A stretch of DNA of 23,776 bases from Hypsibius dujardini (lineage: Eukaryota; Tardigrada; Eutardigrada; Parachela; Hypsibiidae): contig LRSR01012473.1 in NCBI GenBank assembly GCA_001579985.1, positions 1 through 23,776 on the forward strand, in the 5' to 3' direction. Each line of letters starts with the position of its first letter. Within the stretch, counting starts at the first letter, position 1. The translations under genes and the position numbers were made by a program. The notes beneath the pieces were generated by a model. The model ran no database searches and had not been told where the DNA came from. It was given only the letters and a program-made list of their open reading frames with translations. Below are positions 9,619-19,084 of the stretch, in pieces.

Positions 9619-10278
9619 ATGGTAAGTTCCGCATACAGGATGCTGACATTCAAGCAATGAGTAATTTCTGTCGCCTGGATGAATTTCATGGGAATTCTTG
9701 CTCGTTACAGTCGTCATCCGACAAGGTGAAGGCCAAGTTGATCCGCAACAAGTCCAAGGCGGAAATTGCCAAGCAGTTGGAGGACCTGAAACAAGAGTTG
9801 GCCAGCCTGAAAGTCGCCAAAGTGACTGGCGGAGCACCTGCCAAACTGGGAAAGATGTAGGTGGAATTGTCGAAGAGGTCGCAAACCGGGTCGCTGCTTT
9901 CTCCCGCTCCGCACTGTGATGAAATCTTACGCTTTATTGACGCAGATGATCTTGATCGATAGGACTGATGTTGAGGGAGCTGAAATAGAGTTGCGCTTTG
10001 GCCTTCGGAGTATGGAAATTTAAGGGGATTTTTATTTCTCTTGCAGCGGTCTCGTAAGGAAATCCATTGCCCGTATCTTGACGGTGGCCAACCAGAATCA
10101 GAAACTCAATCTGAGGAAGGCGTACGCGGGGAAGAAATGGGTGCCCTATGATCTGCGCCCGAAGAAGACCCGCGCCATCCGGAAAGCCCTTACCAAGAGC
10201 GAACTGAATATCCGGAGCCGCAAGCAGCGCGTAAAGGCAGCACTCTACCCTCGCCGGTTGTATGCCGTTAAGGCGTGA
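9619..10278 (+). CDS. RPL35: Large ribosomal subunit protein eL29-family uL29 (L35)
   Basis: Three coding exons, 9619-9621, 9711-9856 and 10047-10278, are joined by GT/AG introns of 89 and 190 bases. They give 126 residues, against about 123 in other animals. Exon 1 is the start codon alone (AAAATG|GTAAGT). Exon 2 gives [18 protein letters not shown] and the diagnostic [14 protein letters not shown]. Exon 3 gives [31 protein letters not shown] and ends in [10 protein letters not shown], the conserved C-terminus. The protein is uL29, a cytosolic 60S component near the polypeptide exit tunnel. All expected conserved blocks are present and in order, so function is very likely intact. Residues 2-5 (SSSD) replace the usual AKIKA start. 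It is followed about 700 bases later on the same strand by RABGGTA. Confidence 0.95.
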
Positions 10279-10988
10279 TCATCTTTTGGAGTGGGCTTAT
10301 TTTGGATTATTCTGCATAAATTTTGGTCGTCGATGTTCGTCTTCTTTTTCCATTTCCACCGTGTTGGGTGGAACATGATGGGTGGCAGTACGTGGTGATC
10401 AAAATTTGTGCGGAGATTTGTTCGGTGCGCTCTACGGAGATTGGTTGATTGATCGGGGTGAAGGGACTCGATGGGTAGTCCGAGTGGCTCGTTGAATCTG
10501 CTGACTGATCACTTGATTTTTATCTTTTCTTTCTGGTTCCAAATTGAGGGCATGATTGTTTGATTGATTGATCCATTTCGTCTAAACCACATATTACTAA
10601 TTGTACTGGAATCAACTACGCTCTGCCTTTTAGTTCATTTATTGCCCACTCCACTGGCGATCGGTCGCAATAGAGTTCTAATGGCTGGTCTTTATTATTT
10701 TGGTTGATATTCTCTGTTCGGGATAGTTCCGCACGTTGAGTTGATTGAGTTGAGTTTGGTTTGAAAAGCAAGGTATAAGAACGGGTTTGAGAACGAAAAA
10801 GCAAAGTTTAGGAACAAAAAGCAAGGTTGAAGAACAAAAACGCTTGAATTCAACAATCAACGAATCAAAGACCAGAATCAAACTGAATACATGTAGGGTA
10901 GATTCAGCTTGCGACGCTTCCCACCTTTGTAAGTAGTAATTTCTAATAGAACTAGTAAAAGTTCAATTTCCTTGTCAGGGGTATAAAA
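10279..10988. other. Spacer between RPL35 and RABGGTA
   Basis: No further gene is seen. Two TTGATTGATTGA-type words lie near 10443 and 10556. Bases 10770-10850 contain a repeated AAGCAAGGTT/GAACAAAAA pattern, with about four short imperfect copies. The stretch includes the RPL35 3' end and the RABGGTA promoter, but no strong TATA box or polyadenylation signal stands out. Confidence 0.4.
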
Positions 10989-12346
10989 ATGCATGGCCGG
11001 CTGAAAGTTCGTAGCCCAGAAGAGCAGCAGGAGCTTGTACGGAAGGAAAAGGAGAAGAAACTGCATTCTTTTCAAAAAGCATGGGGACATCTTGTCGATC
11101 AGCGCGCAAAAGGAAACCTCTCCTCCGAACTGCTTGTCCCCACGGAAAGCCTCTTAACTAAGGTATCCGATCTCTATTCATTATGGAACTATCGGCGAGA
11201 AATCCTTCTGAACGATCTTGCGTCCTGGTAAGATTGTTTCTTAGCTATTTCATCCATTCCACCCCGCAGTTGATTGGTTGATTGCGGTTTGCGACGTTTG
11301 CCACACTCTCAATACACCGATCAAGGCATGCCGTTAATGGTAAAACGGCAAAGCTATATATCAAGCAATCAATCGATCCTTTGTTGCAGTGACGAAGACG
11401 GGAAAAAGGACGCAATTTGCCATTACGAGTTGTGCTTCACGGAGAGCTGTCTGCTGCGTGATCCCAAGTCCTACAGCACGTGGCATCATCGGCGATGGAC
11501 ACTCCTGCAGATGATCCATCCAGATTGGCAAAAGGAGCTTGGACTGTGTGATCAGGTGAAAAGGAATTATCCTCTTTCTTGGTATTTCAATTTTTAGATT
11601 TCAAAGTAGTGGTCGACTATTTTTATATAAGATTTATTCGCAGTATTATCAATACAAGTATTGTTTTAAATTTCTGGTTTTCTTTTCCTGTTTTAAAGAA
11701 TTACAACACGTATTAGATTTCAAATAAAATACCGGTTCTCTATTATTTTTAATTACGTTTTAATTGTTTTCATTGTTTTCAGGCATTGCGGATGGATGAG
11801 CGGAATTTTCACTGTTGGGGCTACCGTCGATTCGTCGTGGAGAAGGGAAGTGTCCCGCTGGACAGTGAGCTGGCCTTCTCCACCAAGCTGATCAAGGAAA
11901 ACTTCTCCAACTACTCCTCGTGGCATTACCGGACGACCCTCTTGCCGCTTCTTTTTCCCCAAGCCATTCCCGAAGCGCAGATTCAGGAAGAACTCAAACT
12001 GGTCCTCAATGCCGTGTTCACCGACCCGAACGATCAAAGCGCTTGGTTTTACAGCCAGTTTCTGGTGGATCAAATCAGGAAGGCCGATTACATAGAAGTG
12101 ATGACGAAACTGTTGGAGAATGTGAAGGAGTTGTGGGAAGAGGAACCGGAAAACGCGTGGGTCCTTCACGCGTATGTCAAATTGCTCTTGATCAATCGCG
12201 ACTTACTTGACACTAGCGGCAAGGAATTTGCCATCGATGGAATCAGAATGGATGGAAAGGAATTTGTATTGACTGCAGTGGGAAAATTATCCGCGCAAGA
12301 TCCTTTAAGGTCCGGGTACTACCACTCGCTGAGATCGCAGATTTGA
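10989..12346 (+). CDS. RABGGTA: Rab geranylgeranyltransferase alpha subunit, short form
   Basis: Exons 10989-11227, 11390-11555 and 11783-12346 join in phases 2 and 0 to encode 322 residues. The start MHGRLKV is the typical N-terminus of this family, which supports the ATG at 10989. Five prenyltransferase-alpha repeats are visible: LYSLWNYRREIL, SYSTWHHRRWTL, NFHCWGYRRFV, NYSSWHYRTTLL and DQSAWFYSQFLV. DERNFHCW and FFTDPNDQSAW-type segments (here VFTDPNDQSAWFY) identify RABGGTA rather than FNTA. With the beta subunit and Rab escort protein it attaches geranylgeranyl groups to C-terminal cysteines of Rab GTPases in the cytosol. The protein stops after YYHSLRSQI and lacks the Ig-like insert and leucine-rich repeats of the vertebrate protein. 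In this it resembles yeast Bet4 in size. Intron 1 carries TTGATTGG and CAATCAATC words. Confidence 0.93.
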
Positions 12347-12494
12347 CCAGAATGCGTTCTCGGTAATCAACGAATCAAGTGCAGTAATGAATGGTCTCGT
12401 TTGAATATTCTGTCTGGTAGTTTTATAAGACTCTTATTGTTTTTAATTTCAGCTCTGATTTGGATTGTCATAATAATAACTCTTACTTGGGGAA

Positions 12495-12900
12495 TCAAAC
12501 GATATCACTGGTAGTAATGGGTGAGATCATGAAATGATCTCTGGTGGCGGCACCCGACGTGGCGTGCAAGGTTCTAGCTTGCACATTGGAATCACCCTTT
12601 CTTGCGAAATCAGATTGCCCAGCAATACTCGTCAGAGTGACTGAGTTTACTACGCTAAAATCAATGCGTGCCTTCTCTGACTGCAGTAGTTTCTCCCAAC
12701 GCATTAACACTTCACTCGAAGCACCCATAAAATCCCAGAGAAACAGCTCATCCGGGCCACCAACGCCCATCGAGCTACCACTCTCCGATGGTATACATTT
12801 CCACCCCGGCTTTGGAAGAAAAAGCACCCAAGGGTCCCCTACTGTGCCTGACGCCTTTCGGCACTCCTGCTAACGCAAGGATTTTCCGGCAAGGTTGTTA
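12495..12900 (-). other. Unidentified GC-richer block, ORF or structured RNA
   Basis: The block differs from the AT-rich DNA around it. The minus strand is open for 110 codons (12827-12495) and the plus strand for 109 (12544-12873), but I recognise neither product. The minus reading contains GWKCIPSESGSSMGVGG and DELFLWDFMGASSEVLMRW. Several compact hairpins are visible: GAGATCA-TGAA-ATGATCTC near 12512-12541, GTGCAAG...CTTGCAC near 12562-12585, and GTGCC...GGCAC near 12842-12863. It could be a piece of a retroelement, a single exon, or a noncoding RNA gene. I cannot choose among these. Confidence 0.3.
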
Positions 12901-12990
12901 CTTTAATTCCAGCTAATCGGGTTGGTTCATCCGACCCAGAAAATGTGGAAAAACTCTTAACTCAAATCATCAGGAAGACTTAATAAGAGC

Positions 12991-14091
12991 TCATTCCTGG
13001 GCACCTGCGGGAGCTCCTCCCCGGGCACCGTCAAACTGTCGGCGCTCTCCGCGTTCCGGTCGCTGGGGCTGGCGGAACGCGCCACCGGGCTCGGTCGAAG
13101 CAGCCGCAACGTTGATGTTGGGCATTTTGCTAGGGAAGCCCAGCAGCTTCACGAGCATTTCCTTGGTGTCTGGGTCGACGTCGATCACGTCTTGCGCATC
13201 CAGTACGGAAATCTCCGGCACGTAGTTGTCGCGACGCTCACGCTCCTCCTCCTGCAGTTTGATGGAGATACCGCGGACGGGCGCCTTTTGGATGCGTTTC
13301 ATCAAATGCGTGATGAACCTGAAAGACAGGACAGAAGAAACAGCGTTAGAAAGTTTGGTGCAGAAAGTGAACGCTTGATTGATGAATTGGTTGAGGCCAC
13401 ACATAAAGCTTCCGTTGCTTGATTGTTGATTGAACAGGAAAGATTCCGAAGTGGAAATTCCATCCGCTGTTCGCATTCCACAATTTTTTCGGCAAATTCT
13501 CTTAAAAATTACATCAATACTATTCTAAGGAAACATCGGACAACCAATAAACCTGAAGCATCTTTCCTTTTTGATTCAACAAAAAGAAGCAAATATTTAA
13601 AGCATGCTTGCTTGATTGATTGATTGATTGACGTCTTCGTCAAGTATCTTCACAAATTTTAAAATTGTTTTGCAGAACTAAAACTTGATGTACTCTCTCC
13701 CTCAAACCGGCAATCAAATTCAAATATCATACAGCTGATACAACTCCGGGACAAGGGTAGCAGACACGTACCCGGCGACTTTATTTCTGAGCTTTTTGGT
13801 GGGGAGGACGGCGACCTCCTCGATGACTTTCTTGTTGGTGTGGAAGTCCAGCGTCAGTTTGGTGTAGTACTTCTCGATAATATGGCGTGAGGCCTTCTTC
13901 ACGGTTTTCGTTCGGACGCGACCCTGTAATAGAACCAACGAAAAACCAGTTACGATTATCTTCACGAACCTCCGTGGGACCGGAAAATGGATAACGCTAA
14001 TTCCTCTTCCACTTTTCTCCCAAATACAATAGCAATCTACAAGGAAACCTCAAATCCCTCTAGAAAATTAGTCAGCGTAATGTCTTACCAT
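12991..14091 (-). CDS. RPS17: Small ribosomal subunit protein eS17 with C-terminal extension
   Basis: Exons 14091-14089 (start codon only, ATG|GTAAGA), 13923-13772 and 13318-12991 join in phases 0 and 2 to give 160 residues. Conserved blocks are [46 protein letters not shown], and after the second intron [36 protein letters not shown] and VDPDTKEML. The junction GCCGG|GTACGT plus CAG|GTTCATC restores [10 protein letters not shown], where AGYVTHLMKR is usual. The protein is a structural component of the cytosolic 40S subunit. Animal eS17 is normally about 135 residues; here the tail is longer and rich in Gly, Ala, Pro and Arg ([17 protein letters not shown], then [12 protein letters not shown]). 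A pyrimidine tract, CTCTCCCC, lies about 20 bases upstream of the start and could be a TOP motif. Confidence 0.95.
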
Positions 14092-14099
14092 TTTGAAGT

Positions 14100-14621
14100 T
14101 TGTTGGTGGGGAGAGGTTAAAAAAAACTCCGATTGCTTGCTGGAGATCCCGAAAAATGTTTACACGCAGGAGGTCTACAATTTTCACGAGCACGCCGCAC
14201 AGAAATGGATCATTTAAGATGATCTTCCTGCGCGCTTGCAGCGTTAACCGGTAAAGGTTGTACAGGGAAATTGCTCAATTCAAATGGCGATTCTCTATTG
14301 GTCCTTTTGATTCACAACTCTGCCGTTCATTCGCACAATCACCACCAGACTACACGCTAAACAGGCAGGGCGCGGCTACCTTACATTGGTTTGTTTTGAT
14401 CAGCCGGTGCCGACATTTCCACGGCCACAAGACCACACTATGCGCTACGGCCGATCAGAAACGACCACTAGGCTCCAGTTTATAATACTATTTCAGTAAT
14501 CAGAAACTGCTGATTTCGAGGGCGGTCCTTTTCAGAAACTCACAAGTTGCAAGCTACCCGTCCGTAATTCTACCTTCGCATTTATAAAGTGATGCAAAAT
14601 GTATATTCTTACTTTCCAATC
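14100..14621. promoter_or_regulatory. Divergent spacer between RPS17 and a plus-strand locus
   Basis: The spacer contains the presumed RPS17 promoter on minus, with the pyrimidine tract near 14110-14117. On plus, ATTTATAAAG at about 14580-14588 could be a TATA box about 40 bases before the ATG at 14622. That spacing favours 14622 over the in-frame ATG at 14592. The ORFs here (13987-14217 and 14258-14485) are not recognisable. Confidence 0.35.
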
Positions 14622-15384
14622 ATGGGTAATTCGAATGTGGGAGCGGGGAGGCCGTTCCCCACCGACGTTCAATGGGTGCCGCGGGATGACATGAAGGATC
14701 TTTTCCGGTACTACGTCCTAAGGACCCGCCACAAATTCCGAAGGTATTGTGTTTAATCTACAGTCTAGCTGAAGTAACCGAATCGATCTGATTTATCGAA
14801 GAATACACATTTGCCATTTTCTGTAACCACTCAAGCAAGCAATCAATCAAGCAATCAATACTTCGGTTGTAGACTTGTGGTTGTGCTACCGGGCCGAGAA
14901 GCACAGCTTGGCTCGGACCATTTTGGTTGCCCAATTAATTTGGGCGCCTCGGAATTTCGAAACCGTGGTCCTTTACTTTTGCGTCAATGGTCTATTTAAA
15001 TTCAACTTGTGCTCAATGTAAATTGAGCTTATACAGTACTGTGGTGACATAGCCCCGAAACATCAGTGTTTTTTATAATAACTGCACTAAAAAGATTCGA
15101 AATCATGATCTAAATTTAATAAATAGTTTTAATCTTAATTTTCAAAAATTTAATTTAAATGATAAAATTAAAATTAAAATTAAGTAATAATAATAAATAT
15201 TTAAATATAATAATTGTTTTAATCATTTTAATATTTTAATTTTAAATGTGATAATGATAATTTTGAATAAATGAACCTCTTAATAAGCAGAAAATCAGCT
15301 TGCCCTGATACAAAATGAAATTGAGATTTTGCAGATGGAATTGATTTGAGGTTGACTGGGTCCTGGATGTACCAATGTTTTTTA

Positions 15385-15566
15385 TCCACGTAGTCCTATC
15401 CACGTGGTCCTATCCACGTGGTCCTATCCACGTGGTCCTATCCACGTGGCCCTATCCACGTGGCCCTATCCACGTGTCCCTATCCACGTGGCCCTATCCA
15501 CGTGGCCCTATCCACGTGGCCCTATCCACGTGGCCCTATCCACGTGGCCCTATCCACGTGTCGTAT
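15385..15566. repeat. 14-bp minisatellite carrying CACGTG
   Basis: Thirteen tandem copies of TCCACGTGGTCCTA or TCCACGTGGCCCTA run in perfect 14-base register; the first has CGTAGT and the last two are slightly diverged. Nearly every unit holds the palindrome CACGTG, the E-box core bound by bHLH proteins of the Myc/Max/USF/CLOCK class. The array sits in the presumed first intron of the broken plus-strand gene. The unit length leaves one frame open for 103 codons, which is a by-product. Confidence 0.95.
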
Positions 15567-16480
15567 ACCGTAACTGAATTCAGACAAAGCGTTCTGAAAC
15601 GTATTATTGTGCCGACAGTCTGTTTATCACACTTTCCCGGTATGATTCCATATTCCATATTAGACTTGTACTGTTTTAGGGTTTAGCAGTACTGGAAGTG
15701 CCTTGCTAGCCTGGCAGACGTCAACAAAGTGGCCATCGCGGATGACGACTGCCTCTGGGTGCAGTCCAGATATGATGCTCTGCCGGTCCGAGGAGTTCTT
15801 GCTCCACGCTGTCTGGTTTGATGATGAGGGCTCGATGATGATGAACCTGGAGGACTTTCGTCGGCACGGTCTAATGGAACCCCACGTCCGCACCATCATC
15901 TACCGGCCGTCAAACGAAGGCTCATCATGTTTGGTCACGTCTGTGACCCACTCTGTCCGTACCAACGGGCAGTATTGTGTGAATGTCCGGTAGATCGTCT
16001 TGTGGACGGCTTCTCTGCTGGTCGGTGCGAGAAAAATTGATGACCGGAACTGGGCAATCTGCGCTACGTGGGGAGGAAAAATGAAGGCCCAGAATGCACC
16101 GGAATTTCCGCACTTCGAGACGATGACGTTCGTCGGTGGATCGTTTGATCTCCGTGACCTGTCGGCCTCGAATCAGCAACTGGGCGACCAAATGGATTGG
16201 CTCTCGTTCTCCGTGAAAGTCCCCTGGTGTGAGATGGAATGACGGTGAGTGATGATGGTGAGAGTGCGAGCCTGAATCGCTTTATTTGGCCGTATCCGGA
16301 GGAGCAGCGCGATTGGGTAGAACAGTGGGCGCCGTTGTTAGCGAAGAAATACCACGACTGGATGGCGGCTGGTTTGGAACGAGCCCGGTACGTTTTGACA
16401 GTCGGAGAAACAAATAAACACAAACAGTAAGGTAGACAGATAACCGACAGGCATGCAGGCATGCAGAAAGGCAGACAGTC

Positions 16481-16513
16481 ACCCGAACAGACAGACACTC
16501 GGACAGACACTCG

Positions 16514-16557
<44 letters not shown>

Positions 16558-16595
16558 CTCAAACAGACACTCAAACAGACAGACAGACAAAAATT
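16481..16595. repeat. (GACA)n microsatellite
   Basis: Tandem GACA tetranucleotides include a pure run of about ten units, interrupted by ACTCGGACA and ACTCAAACA variants. The same motif recurs in short form at 20400-20450. On the minus strand it opens spurious Cys-Leu-Ser-Val ORFs. Confidence 0.95.
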
Positions 16596-17275
16596 CATAA
16601 AATCGGCCTGTCTCTATCCAATTAATAGTTTTCCATTAGTGTCTTGGAGAAATCAGCAATGGACATGCACGAGTGGACAAGTTCGAAGACCTGCGAACGC
16701 TAGACTACCGGAAGATGAGACCATGTGTCCTGATTTTCTTGGAAGCGTTATTCTGCATGATGGAAAGAGCGGGGCTGTGCCTGTTGAGGCACCGCCCTTC
16801 CCATGGGTGAGCCACATTGGTGGCATTTTTATGACGTTTTTTAATATGTTCCCCAACTTCAGTAGATGCATCTAATTTCGTTACTACGCTGCAGTCTAGC
16901 TTTGTGCACTTTCTTGTGTATTCCCCTCGTCCATGATGCAGAGTAATACATACCTTTATTTCTTTGCACTTATTGTTTTACTTGTCGGTCATCGGTAAAT
17001 ACCATGTACATTGTAGTTAAGCCGGATTCATTGACTGACTACTTTAGGTGAGCCGGACCGGGCCGGGCCGTATGATTACGGGTACAAGTATTCGGTATTC
17101 AGTAAAGATTCACCCGACGCAGTAGTAAACCTTCCGACTGAAATTTTAGCCAAAGAGAATGACACAAACTCAGCGTCGTAGACCAGCTAGACGGAGAACT
17201 GACTCAATCAAACCCTTTGCCGATAATTCAAAAACTAACGCCAGACAAGCAATACAATTGTTCACAATGTGTCAA

Positions 17276-18215
17276 TCAACGACGACCTGTAGCAGCACCA
17301 CCACCAGAAGCACTGCTTCCCCCCGCACTGCCTCCACCGCCGCCGGAGCCAGCAGCTGCGGCTTTCCCCGCTCCCGGGACACTTCCTGCCAAGTTTCCGC
17401 CCGCGGAATTGACCATCGGACCGGCGGCCGCGGCGGGTGCCCCAGCCCTGCCCCCGGGCGCTGGTGGTGCTCGAGCGCCCAACCCTCCCGTCCCGGAAAG
17501 GCCTCCGCTCGCGGAGTTAATGTACTGCTGTCGCGGTCCGGGATTGTAGAAGCCGATCCCCGGGGAACCGTAAATTTGGCCGGTATTGATCTGGTACCCG
17601 AGCGGCGGTGCGAGCCAAGGGAACCCGAACCCGGGGTACCCTCCGAAGAGTCCGAAGCCCAAACCGAGTCCGAGGCCTCCACCGCCGAATCCGCCCGGGT
17701 ACCCGCCACCACCGAAACCGCCGCCGTAGCCGCCGTAGCCGCCGCCGTAGCCGCCGCCGTAGCTGAGAACTTTGTTCACCAAGATCGCTGATAAGAGAAA
17801 TATTGGATAAACACAAATGGGAATTTAATTTAATTTATTAATATAACATTAATATATATAATATAATTTTATTTAATCTGGACAATTTTGCAGCTTTATG
17901 TGAATGTTTACTGCAGACAAAATCACATTACTGTTGTGTTTAACCAAGGAAGTGACTGAGTCCACATTGTCGATATACGTCTGTACACAGGCGCACAGTA
18001 CATGGACCTCTTCATGACTAATTAAATTTAAATTTAAATTATAATTTGTTTTAAAAAAAAATATTGAATTATATAACCAAAGAAAGAAACATTAAAACTA
18101 ATGAGTATTTCGGCTATAATAAAATATTGTGAAACGTGAAACGTGAAACGAGTGATTCCACCTTACCTAAAATTGTAGCAACTCCGGCAAAGACGGGAAG
18201 AGAATTAAGCTTCAT
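17276..18215 (-). CDS. Secreted glycine-rich protein
   Basis: Exon 1 (18215-18167) and exon 2 (17787-17276) join through TTTTAG|GTAAGG and TTATCAG|CGATC, phase 1, to encode 186 residues. Residues 1 to about 24 form a signal peptide (MKLNSLPVFAGVATILAILV, then NKVLS). The mature protein begins with YGGGYGGGYGGYGGGFGGG and continues with GLGLGLGFGLFGG. A less repetitive middle holds FPWLAPPLGYQINTGQIYG and YNPGPRQQYINSASGG. The C-terminal part is rich in Gly, Ala and Ser (KAAAAGSGGGGGSAGG) and ends in GRR. This composition is that of structural extracellular proteins such as cuticle or silk-like proteins, so a cuticular role is a reasonable inference. No chitin-binding or other known domain is seen. 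GC content is far above that of the flanks. AATAAA on minus near 16960-16955 is a distant polyadenylation candidate. Confidence 0.8.
18129..18149. repeat. Three tandem GTGAAAC units
   Basis: GTGAAAC occurs three times in a row in the intron of the glycine-rich protein gene, about 20 bases from the donor of exon 1. It is too short to interpret. Confidence 0.7.
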
Positions 18216-18592
18216 GATGAAAACTCTGATGTGGAAAGGAATTGGCGAGAGAAATGCGAAGGAATTTCTGTCCTTCAAGAAAAAGTGAAAGTATTTTTGA
18301 AGACAGTACTGTCGTATGGTGTTTGATCAACCGTTTTATTGAGGCCGATAGATTCCCTGCGGTAAGTAATTTAATTCTCTTTCTTGCTCATCACTTTCTT
18401 TTACGGAAAGGAAAAAAATGAGAACCGTTGCGCCTGTGAATCTTTTGGGTAATGTTCGATTGAGAGTAATCCGTTTATCGCCGGCATTTGCCGCTATATT
18501 TGTTAGGCTCGACCGAGACCGTAAGAACTCGGCCAACGGAGCTACTTAGCGCGCACATCCTCGCTCATCTTTCCGCGCGTTCTTCTGCCTTA

Positions 18593-18634
18593 TTCTCACC
18601 CTCTCACCCTCTCACCCTCTCACCCTCTCACCTT
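18593..18634. repeat. 8-bp tandem repeat CTCTCACC
   Basis: Five consecutive copies of an eight-base pyrimidine-rich unit are followed by TTGTTTTCAG, which could act as a splice acceptor on plus. No coding exon was recognised after it. Confidence 0.85.
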
Positions 18635-18773
18635 GTTTTCAGGTGAGTGAAAAGAAAAAGAAATGTTGAAAATGTTCGGTTCTAACGAGGCGTACCAGCT
18701 TGTCTCAGCGTAAGGATCAAGACCAATCAGATGACCATTTCAGTTTTGACGGTCATCGATCGGTCAGTCAGAC

Positions 18774-19010
18774 CTAGTTCGCCATCTCATTGCGAATCGC
18801 GCGCCCTCTGGTGGACACATGGGCAAAGAATCCGCCTCTGGCAGGCATGACATGGATCGGTTCACTCATGCCGAGAAGTTTCATTGCTTCGTCCAATAAT
18901 CTGATAAATGAAGCCAGCTCCCGGCATGTTGCCGGGCTAGACCCATAACCCATAGTGGAATGCTGGACACATTTGCATAGGCAGCCCATCGCGTAACCGT
19001 TCGAAAACAA
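18774..19010 (-). CDS. Possible small protein or exon, unrecognised
   Basis: The frame is open for 78 codons. The first ATG is at about 18987 (MGCLCKCVQHSTMGYGSS), giving 71 residues; the frame extends a little upstream without an ATG. It has LASFIRLLDEAMKLLGM in the middle, predicted helical, and ends with RGRAIRNEMAN. Codon use looks less random than in neighbouring ORFs, and four cysteines sit near the N-terminus. No family is recognised and no exon partner was found. It lies directly beside the TIR element at 19085 and might belong to a transposon. Confidence 0.3.
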   Translation of the reverse strand: MFSNGYAMGCLCKCVQHSTMGYGSSPATCRELASFIRLLDEAMKLLGMSEPIHVMPARGGFFAHVSTRGRAIRNEMAN

Positions 19011-19084
19011 TGTTGTAAAACAAAGCTCAATCCAGTTTTACGAAATTTCAGTCAGTCACAAACTAGAAAACGACCATTATATAG

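Larger units (their letters stand above)
14622..16816 (+). pseudogene. Unrecognised gene, apparently broken
   Basis: The first exon (14622-14743) gives MGNSNVGAGRPFPTD then a block ending LRTRHKFR, before CGAAG|GTATTG; the MGNS start could be myristoylated. Further coding-like blocks follow on plus. Block 15687-15990 contains EEFLLHAVWFDDEGSMMMN. Block 15994-16242 is in the same frame after TAG at 15991 and contains NWAICATWGGKMK and QMDWLSFSVKVPWCEM. Block 16239-16389, shifted, contains FIWPYPEEQRDWVEQW, then a GCCCG|GTACGT donor. Block 16649-16816 contains EKSAMDMHEW in one frame and FEDLRTLDYRKMRPC in another. In 15687-15770 another frame reads YWKCLASLADVNKVAIADDD, which looks more protein-like than the spliced frame. 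At least two frame changes and one stop imply decay, unless unseen introns or errors explain them. I do not recognise the family. Confidence 0.42.

Noticed and set aside
9335-9837. Minus-strand ORF with LPGWKCGEPGKENEE
   Set aside because: It overlaps the RPL35 start and exon 2 in antisense. No homology was recognised and the sense gene is certain.
11753-12210. ORFs in other frames over RABGGTA exon 3
   Set aside because: The sense frame 11783-12346 carries the conserved alpha repeats; the others are shadows.
15385-15566. CRISPR array
   Set aside because: Units are contiguous 14-mers without spacers, and the genome is eukaryotic.
15375-15686. 103-codon ORF of repeating STWPYPRGPIHV
   Set aside because: It is generated by the 14-bp minisatellite and has no independent coding signal.
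16064-16590. Minus-strand Cys-Leu-Ser-Val repeat ORFs
   Set aside because: They are translations of the GACA microsatellite and of antisense to the plus-strand remnant.
17159-17791. 210-codon plus-strand ORF
   Set aside because: It is antisense to the glycine-rich protein gene, whose signal peptide exon and splice sites fix the strand as minus.
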